From positions 1-64,000 of the forward strand of contig JALNQF010000203.1 of the NCBI GenBank assembly GCA_028456385.1: a stretch of DNA of 64,000 nucleotides. Direction: 5' to 3'. Both the position numbers and the translations under genes were made by a program. Numbering within the stretch: the stretch's first letter is position 1; each line of letters opens with the position of its first letter. The notes under the pieces are model-generated. The model had not been told where the DNA came from. It worked only from the letters and a program-made list of their open reading frames with translations, and ran no database searches. The stretch is from Ophiosphaerella korrae (taxonomy: Eukaryota; Ascomycota; Dothideomycetes; Pleosporales; Phaeosphaeriaceae). This document shows, in pieces, positions 55,735-64,000 of this stretch.

Positions 55735-58700
55735 GGGTCGGGGTTCTGGGTGTTAGTCTTACGCGAGATGTGTAAGCGTAGGAGGTGACGTGGGTGCGCG
55801 GATTTCGGCTTCTCTTTTTCTATTGGTTGGGTTTTTAGTCGCGGGATGCTGGCGTTGGGGGGTTTTTTTCGGTTGCGGGTTTGGGGTTTGTTGATTTATT
55901 TTGTGGGTTTTTTTTCGCGCATATTTATTCAATGCTTCGGTAGAATTTTTTGAGGTCATGTTGAGGATGGTTAAGGTCTTGATTCTGTGACTATTTGCCT
56001 GTGTGAGCTGGTCTCTGTGTGAAAGATTTACTTCGGTACGTCTCTGTGCAGTTCTTTACTTGTGTGTTTTGCACATGTGAATTGTTTGCTTGTGCGTTGT
56101 ATCTGATTCTTGTTCAGCCGAGCTCTTCGCTTCTATAGTTACTCTCTTTGTATAATACCCTTGCTTATCTGGTTGATCTTCTTATATGAGCCCTTTGCTT
56201 ATGTAAATGTCTGTAATTTAATTTGCATCTGAGCAGCTTTGTGCATATAGTGATTTTGTGGCTTATCTCATTGACGAGGTTGTGCGTGACAAAATTCCAT
56301 TTGTGAGTCAAATGCTCTATAACTTACAAATCGGCATAAAAAGGAAGTTGATCAGCAGCGCGGGGGTTCGGTTCGGTTCGGTTTCGGGAGGTTTCTCGCT
56401 AGTGAGGCCCGAGTTCGGTGAATGGGATGCCTTTTGGCTCGGAAGGCTTCAAACAGGTACGGCCGGAGTTAAGTTCTGTACCGGCACGGCAGATAAGTAA
56501 TTAAAATCAACGCTTCACGGCCAGTCATTACTTCCCTGTTAATACCTCAATCTCTGGTCGAGCGCCTAACCACCCTTGTAGGGGCCCCGGTGCTTAGGTG
56601 CCTTTCATATTCGATATGCGCCTTTCACGACGGTTATGAAGCTTTTTTCAGTCCAGTGAGATGTTCAGGATGCTTCACGGCGTCTCTTAGCATGGGTACA
56701 GTATCTAAATATATTTATGCAGGCGCGAAGAGAGTCAATTTTGGGTCAATAAAGTTAAGCGCAGCATCCAGCAAAAAGGTATTCCCAAAAAGTGTATTTT
56801 GCGGGGACAGGCCCCATGTTCCGGTGAGAGCAGCGGACGAAGTGGACTACGCCGCAAAGCAGGATTTGGGTTGGCAGGATTTTATTGGGTGGGCAGAGCC
56901 CGTTGAACAGAAAGCCAGGCCCAGGTCGGGAATACCCTTGATTGGGAAGCGAGACGAGCCGCCGGGTAGGCAGATCGGAGGCGTGTGCGTTTCCGTGGTG
57001 CGAGACGTCATATTTCTACTGTAGGTGATTATCAAGCAATCTGAAGCTTCTCGTGTTGAAATTTCCCTCTCCTCAGAGCTGTCTACATTCTGGTAGGAAT
57101 GGGCCATATACATGTTAGCGCTCTGCCCCCCCCTCAGTTTTCTGGCGTGATTTTGTTGAGCGAAGTCGGCGGCTTGAGGTCGAGGGAATAGGGCAACCCT
57201 GCACTCTCATTGGTTGTTGGCCTTGTCGCATGTCGTACCACCATTAACGTCTTACAGCATCTACGATTGTTTGACAGCATATGAGACAAGACTTACAACA
57301 CATCTCGTCGCCGCGAGCGTTGTGACTTTCGCAAAAGCGAGAGAGGCGCCAAAGGCCATACATTCCAGATGTCGCGCGGGGTACATGAAGGAAATGAATG
57401 GGCCCTCATGGAATGTCATGGATGGACCACGGCGGAACAGCGCCTTGCATTGCCGGCCCAGGATCGCAAATTGGTACGGATGATGTATTACACCGACCAA
57501 CTGGAAATACCCTGTGAGAGCGCTTTGAAGAAGCAAGAGCAACCAAAAGAAGTATAGCCACTATGCACAGGACTTCGAATTGCGGCAACGAAAGACTTGA
57601 TTAGTTGATAGATGACGGTACTTATCGTCGCAGCATGCAGATTGTACATACAATAGTCGCCTGGCCAGGAATATAGCGAGATGAGAAGGATAGTGAGCGA
57701 CTTGCCCAGTAGGGCGAAATGGGTTGTTCCCCACTCTGATTGGTCCATCGGCTGCCTTACAAGTGTCCCGAATATGCACACACATGGTGGCTGCTGCCCA
57801 ATACATCAATGTTGCAGTCTGGCAGTCGTGTTCGCTGTCGTATGTAATGTATGAGTTATGCCTGGCTGTCCTCCTGACGACACGTCTAGATGCCTCATTG
57901 GCTCACGATCCAGTAGGACTCATGAGTCCACTTACCCACGCCCATCAAACCCGATGTCGACTGTGATACATGAGCGTTAAGCTCGCGGTATATGACGAGC
58001 GCTTAACTTATTCACCATAACGGGACACTGTTTGAAGGTAGTCAAAACCCCCAGATGACCCACACCCTATTTGGACCCCCTCTTACGGACCCCAAATTTT
58101 CACTCCTGCCACACCACATGCTGATGCCAGCAGCGACCATCTGATAGTTCGGTAAAAGGCCTCGATTGATCGGAAACTAGGTGGTGAAGATCCAGGCGTT
58201 GATGCGGGACGTCCTGCAAAAAGCGATCGGCCGCCTTTTAGGCCACTCAGCGTTCGCCACGTAAGTGAGTGCAATCTTGACGTATTTTGATCGAGTGGGA
58301 GTGGTATGGCGTGTCCCTCAGCAATAAACAGCATCGATACATCGAAGAAAACTTGTTGAAAAGAATTGTTGAATCCGAGAAGGCGAGCAGGGCGAAGATC
58401 AAACACGACCCGCACGAAAAGCACAAAGCAACGCAAGGGCTGTAGCAACAAAAAGAGAACGCGAACTTATTGACAACGAAGACGACGAGCTAGGAGAAAC
58501 TCCTAGCAAAGCCTACCATCCCGAATCAAACTCGATATCATCCTCTCTTGATCATCTCAGCAATGCATTCCTTACTGGCGAAACACAAACGGGACGAGAG
58601 AGGAAGGGGGCATGGACAGCTTGATCCACAGCAGGTACAGCCAATAAGAGGTACGTCCTCATAGTGGGCGTAGTCTTTGGGACCTGTCCTCGAGAGAACA

Positions 58701-59395
58701 AATCGACAACTGCTGCAGCTTGTTGAGGTGGGAATGAAGACACCATCAAATCTTGGGAGGGTTACCAGATGCAGAAGGCTGGTAGCCGGTGTTCCTTCGG
58801 CCGTGCTAAGGTCTGCTAACCGCTACAGTGCTAGTGCTGTCACGTGCTCAACCGGCCATGAAATTTACCCCACCACACACATTCCAACACAACAACACCT
58901 CGGTCGCCTCTTGACAATCTACGCGTTGCTGTCATGATGCGTCGCCACTAGTCTATCAACGCATTCTCCCACTGAAGCTTTGATCCCAACAAGCGGCTGA
59001 TGAGGCGTTGTCCCAACCCGCCGGGCCGTGCGCGATCAATTGTTGCCAACAGCTATTTGGGGAGCTACGCGACAATCACGGATTGGACGGCTTCAGCCCC
59101 CATCCTACGGCACAGCGGCTACTGCCATCACCATCAAGAATGCGGCCAATCATGAAAGATGAAATTAATTCATTGCGCCGTTAAAACTCAAGGATCCGAA
59201 ATATAGAAAAGAAGCGACTGTAAGAGGAAACGCCCGGCCTTTCTCCCTTCCGTCATCCGCTGCTCATCACCCGTTCCCCTTGTGTCAGTACAATTTTCGA
59301 CGGTCAACATGAATGGACTCAAACACAGAGGAGAATCCAAAGCGTTGTACATGAAACGGACACCCAGACGCCCACGCCATTCAACCGCAATCTAA
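55735..59395. other. Long gene-poor stretch
   Basis: About 3.6 kb. Bases 55780-56250 are T/G-rich. The largest frame (56590-57024 plus, 144 codons) has no recognisable domain. Around 58300-58620 the plus strand has protein-like text in shifting frames (NKQHRYIEENLLKRIVESEK, then ELIDNEDDELGETPSKAY), which may be a transposon or gene remnant. Nothing is firm. Confidence 0.4.
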
Positions 59396-59734
59396 TCAAT
59401 GGCCAATTGTCTGTAGTCTCCGCTGGCGTTCGCAGCTTAGGTCATAGATCTCGGCATCCAGGTTTCGAATGATCTCCATTGCTTTGTCGATCGAAGCGCG
59501 GAACTTGCTTCCTTCGCGCTGCCATCGGCCAATGCGGTCAACCTCAGCTGCCCGTCGGCGCATCTTTGTGTCGATTTTGTCGCACAACTTGCACTTAGTA
59601 CCTGTTGGAACTGTTTGCATGACAAGCTTCATGCCGCATGTCTCGCCCATTCGGTACTCCTTAGCGCAATGCTGTCGGAAATGGCCCCACTTCCAGTCGC
59701 CACAGGCAAAACGGTGCTGATCGAAGAAGCACAT
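59396..59734 (-). CDS. Small conserved Cys-rich hypothetical protein (112 aa)
   Basis: A single-exon frame starting MCFFDQHRFACGDWKWGHF. Cysteines at about 2, 11, 24, 34, 48 and 51 fall in CGDWKWGHFRQHC, GETCGMKL and KCKLCDK, suggesting a small metal-binding fold. The C-terminal half is helical and basic (TKMRRRAAEVDRIGRWQ, then SIDKAMEIIRNLDAEIYDL). I recall similar short proteins of unknown function in many filamentous ascomycetes, but no name applies. The region just upstream (59820-59740) has GTACGTGAGG and a downstream AG, so a 5' untranslated intron is possible. No signal peptide or membrane segment. Confidence 0.68.
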   Translation of the reverse strand: MCFFDQHRFACGDWKWGHFRQHCAKEYRMGETCGMKLVMQTVPTGTKCKLCDKIDTKMRRRAAEVDRIGRWQREGSKFRASIDKAMEIIRNLDAEIYDLSCERQRRLQTIGH

Positions 59735-62700
59735 GTTTCAAGATTTAAGAGCTAGGATATCTATCGTTTGACGACATGTCAGTTGTGTTCATATATGCTT
59801 GGCTGGCAGCTTCCCTCACGTACCTTGGACTAGGGTTGTCCAAACACTGGGATTTATTGATTGGTGCACTGGTCGTGGCGCTGGACTGGGTCAACTCAGG
59901 GGCTATATCAACATCGTCATTCGATGCCACATACAAGATGGTTGGATGAGGTGGGCTCTTCAACAGTTGTTGATGAGGTTGTCGGACTAAGAAGTGAATA
60001 AGAAAGAAGGAGCTCAGTGTAACAAGAGCTGGAAAAGGGTCTGAGATGCTCGTCTTTCACTGGAAGAGTTGGATGATGAGAGCGTGAGGGATACATTGCT
60101 GGCGAAGCGACCTGCTATTTATGCTGAGGAGGAGGTTGTATTCGATGGTGCCGACGTCTCCATTTGGCCCCCGGGTCTGTTTCGCCGTCGGACGATAGAT
60201 TGATGCTATCGCCTATCCCTCCCTCGACGCGGTACTACCCCGCCTAGTCCCGTCCAACGATAATGCCACGATCAACGGATACCTTTCATTCTGCAGCTAG
60301 AGCGCTGCGGAGATGGCTGCAATGATACCTTAGGCCGTGCCGGCGTCTCCAGCTGCAGATAGCTATCACATTGCTAGGGGATCACCGCATCGTGGCTTCC
60401 TGAACCGCGTAATCCCTTCCCATAGAGGCGGAAAATGCCTCATGTTCCTTGTTGTGTCTCACTCGATTTCAAATTGATGCACAAGACGAAATTTTGGAGC
60501 ATTTCGGGCCTCTCATTCCGTTTGAGGTTGGAGGTTTGTGAAGCGAACTAAGATCACGTGCCACTCAGTCTATGCCGAGCAACGGTCCGCCTCCATTAAG
60601 CCTGTATCAAGAAGAACGAGCAATATAGTATTAACTCTTTCCTATTGGACAGGAATGTCGACCTCAGAACCTAGGGAAGCGAAGAGCCAATCTCACGCGG
60701 TGATACTCACCACGTCCTCCACCAGCAGCTTTGGTACTCCGCAGCCAGCCGCATTGACAAACATCGAGTCAACACAAAACTTCAACTCATCAACTGGCCA
60801 ATCTCTGCTTGTCTGGTTGGTCAAAATCTGTTGTGTTGCTTGATGTCCGGGCGTTTCCCGGCGTCAACATCCCACCGAAGACATCTAACTTACCCTTCCT
60901 GGTTAAGCTAATCAATGTGTAGCATCAATCGTCTTCACCGATATCTTGATCGTCTCTCGCTTCCACAACGCAGTCGACTGTCACACTTGGCTGACACACA
61001 ATGTGTCGGCCCCTCCCTACAGGCTTCGGGCATCATAAGCCAGTCACCTTATCTGCCCATGCTGCAAGAGATTGTCTTGGATGCCATCTCCGGTCGTTCT
61101 ATATTGCCACTTGAGTGGAACACTAGCAATTACCGCATGCATGCTGCATTACATGGTCGGCAACCTCCATTCAGCCGATCATGGCCTCCACTGAACGGCT
61201 CGCGTTTCTCGTACTGGCTTGTTATTGACTTACTAGGCCCTGCACATTGACAGGCATGCAACCCATTGACAATTGGATGGCGTGAAGTTTATGCGGAACC
61301 TAGGCCGCCATTGCATATCAAGGCCATCATCTGGACCCCGGGAGACACTAGAACCGACCAAAGTATGCCCCATCGGAGATCTCTGACGTGGCGAGCGCGG
61401 TTTGGTTGATCAGTGAGGAGACCGTATCCCGGACATTCATCTCGCCATCAGTCATGGCTCGTACAAAAATGTCCGTGTTGGCTCGCCTACCTGTTTCCGT
61501 AACGTCAGCGTGAAAAGCTCGCTAGCATTTCACAGAAAAGACGTCACAAGATGACTACGAAGACGCTTGTTGAACCGCCCTTACCGGTGAACCCACGATT
61601 ACGGGCTTCATGCTCAGCCTGGGCTGCCAATGGGTCTGAGTTCCACTCAATGCAGTGGCGATATGGAGTAATCAGCTGTCGCCAGTCATTTCAAGATGTT
61701 TGCCTTATTTGCGAAAGAGGCAAGATCTCCACATTAACGAGCCAATTGCTCTTACTATATAGATTGAATGCTGGGTTTTGTGCTGTCTAACATCGAGCAT
61801 TCCTGCCGTAACCGTGGTAAGTCAGTCGTTTCTCGAGCCTGTGTCAAGGTGAGGTGTTGTTGTGGCCGGGAATGGCCTCGCGTCATGCAACAGAGCCACA
61901 CCAGCCATCATAATAAACATGCGAAATGCGGCCATGCTGCGGCCACAGGCAACACACAGCGCAACACGCAGATAGTTTCTTGACCAATTGATTCAGTGCC
62001 GATTTTCAACCTTCTGGGACCTATTGACAGTACACTGTGGTTTTTCGTCATTCTTACCGTAAAAGCGCTCTGAAAGTTATTCTATTGGCGACAATTTTGC
62101 GATTAATCGTGAATCCAAGGATGACTTGACGTTGAAACTTGCTCAGGCCGTCCGCACACACTTGTCGTCATGTGAGTTGAAAAAGCTGCTGGGTTAGGCG
62201 CGGTCCATGGGTTAGTGGAGGAACTGGCAGCAGGGTCGCACGCAATTTTGATCCCGAGACGAGCAAGTGCTGTGCGCGTGGGCCGGAATCACGGTCGCCG
62301 GGCCTCGCTCTCTCACTGGTGGGCAAGGGTGCATTGCGGGCTTGCTTGCAATGATGCTGCAGCTTCATTTGGATTGGCGGACACGAGCTTGACGTGGGTC
62401 GCTCGAGACCCAAGCTTAGCTGGCTGCATCATTGGCAGGTTCATGCGTTATGAAAGGGTAAAGATTGGAGCGGAAGAGAGATACGGCGATGGTGATACAT
62501 GGACATGTTAAGGGGAGTAGATTGGCCAAGTACTAATAGCACATGTCACATCTGTATCCAGATTCTCGTTCTGGAGAGCAAATATCGGCAAGTGTGGTAG
62601 GACGGAGAGAGCGCGGAGGAGACGGAAACGCTGACTTCAAGTGCCCACGGCGCCGCCTCACTGACAAGGCAGGCGAAGTGGCGGGACGACAGGCTGAAAT

Positions 62701-64000
62701 TTTCACTGATTATCCCTTGTCATCCTTTCCGGGAGTGAGCATGTGCACGGGGTTTGCAGACTGGGAGCGAGCTCGAGCATGGAAAGCTGTTCTTATGCAC
62801 CCATTTCTAGCCGCATATGCATGGTTAGGGATCAGGGACTGGCATCGATTGGCATTTCCGCATATCCTGTTTGGTTGACAAGTTATGAAAAGCTCGCTAG
62901 ATTGATGGCGATTCCTGTTTGTTGGCACTGAAGGCGATTATACACCGATGTAGGCATTGAACTCAATCGGCTTATCTCTTTAGATTAAGCTTAACATTTG
63001 AATACGGCAGCAATACGCGTGTTGTGGTGCAAGAAGAGGGGCCAGCTTCCGACAAGCGTGTAAGTACAACCGCGAAGTCAATAAAGATACCTCATGTATG
63101 CATTTCGAAACTCATCTCTACATTGCCTCGGATACGTAATTGAAAGGAGCTTAGCAAATAGACCAATGATCACAATCGAACATGGAACAGGACGGTCTAG
63201 ACCTCGAAGCCGCTGATGCACCATTGCAGTCTGCTCTCGGGGTAGCGGTAGTTGATGACCGTACACCATGCCAAGTATCCACAGCAGTATGCGCGTGGCA
63301 AGGACTCAAGTGCCAACATGTGAGTTCATACAAGCGTCAAGTAGCGCCGGAAAATAACAAGCCATTCATACACCAGACGAGTGGTGACGGACCGTAATTT
63401 CAAAGAGGCCATGGTCCTTGTGTGGCATTGACGGAAGCTTACCTACCACAGGTAAACGCGCGATGGAGGGGTAGACTACCAAAACAAGTCACAACAAGTC
63501 GTTGCAGTAATTACTCCGGCATCTGCAATGACACGACAGTAATTAATCAGGGCAAAATTGGAAACAGGAAGGTAAAACGAGCGCATAGTGAAACGACCCA
63601 TTGGGAGACCTCGTTGTGTGTACAACAAACATGGAAAATCAAAAGACTCCAGCGCCCTATCTGCCCACCATGTCGGAAGCCAGCTAAGGAAAACAGCCCG
63701 CCCTGCTTCAAAAGCTGCAGTAACGTGCGTCGTTAGTTTGATGTTTAGTCTTATGTCGAGGAATTAAGCGAGCAGGGCCTTTGTTGTCATCCGACAAAAG
63801 GTCGTAGCTTCACAATAGTGTTTTTCGACAGTTTTTGACTTTGAAATCGGAAGTATAGGTTTCTAGGTTAGTTTGGAAGTTTTTCTTCATTCGACTAGCT
63901 GCAAATGCTGGCCGCTAAGGCAGTGGTGCGGTGTTGAAGCTCAGAATTGAGGTTGGTTTGGGGGCAGTTCTTACTTGCGGATATACGCAAAGATCCACCC
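59735..64000. other. Gene-poor terminal stretch
   Basis: About 4.3 kb of normal composition. Only short frames up to 111 codons occur, on both strands, without motifs, credible intron pairs or codon regularity. No tRNA, rRNA or repeat was recognised. It may hold long regulatory DNA, non-coding transcripts or degraded repeats that cannot be told apart by eye. Confidence 0.4.

Noticed and set aside
56360..56480. GGTTCGGTTCGGTTTCGGG as a Pol III B-box or 5S-like region
   Set aside because: It is a short GGTTC tandem without an A-box or the 5S internal control pattern.

Overview
The window looks like a filamentous ascomycete, most probably a Dothideomycete of the Pleosporales type. The evidence is short spliceosomal introns (46-100 nt, most with CTAAC-like branch sites), AT-rich retrotransposon blocks carrying the C-to-T and G-to-A scars of repeat-induced point mutation (RIP), and fungal gene families (CorA-like, a patatin-NB-ARC-TPR NLR, a TMD0-type half ABC transporter, Ser/Thr-rich surface proteins). 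The order-level placement is an inference.

Bases 1-20028 are a nest of dead Ty3/gypsy retrotransposons. A minus-strand host element (III), whose 5' LTR is at 19572-20028, was invaded by four insertions. They are a plus-strand element (IV, 1-2098, cut by the window edge), a solo LTR (2252-2681, TSD CTTAA), full-length element I (2898-9921) and full-length element II (12406-19428, TSD TAACT). CpA and TpG are almost gone and no gypsy open frame survives, but the RT core, zinc knuckles, integrase and polypurine tracts can still be read through stop codons.

Bases 20088-23496 are bounded by 211-bp inverted repeats with only three differences. They enclose a normal-composition two-exon CorA-like gene, which may be a captured cargo. 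A solo LTR with TSD GTATT (23536-23700) and a RIP-degraded relic follow. Bases 24.5-30 kb hold an MFS transporter and two hypothetical genes.

Bases 30.8-33.3 kb hold two broken genes. Bases 34.6-43.7 kb hold a cytochrome P450, a heavy-metal-tolerance-type half ABC transporter and a zinc-binding-like protein. Bases 44.9-48.5 kb are a wrecked fungal NLR whose patatin domain has lost its nucleophilic serine. A three-exon LAMTOR1/Meh1-like gene (TORC1 scaffold, lipidated N-terminus) sits at 49.7-50.3 kb. At 51.3-55.7 kb there is a long Ser/Thr/Asn-rich secreted protein with several frame disruptions. From 55.8 kb to the end only one small conserved gene (59396-59734) is supported.

The genes do not form an obvious biosynthetic cluster. 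The theme is a border between a RIP-silenced transposon block and a gene-bearing segment in which membrane and housekeeping genes are intact, while surface, secreted and recognition-type genes are decaying. Gene models were spliced by hand from donor, acceptor and branch signals and checked for frame; no homology search was run.
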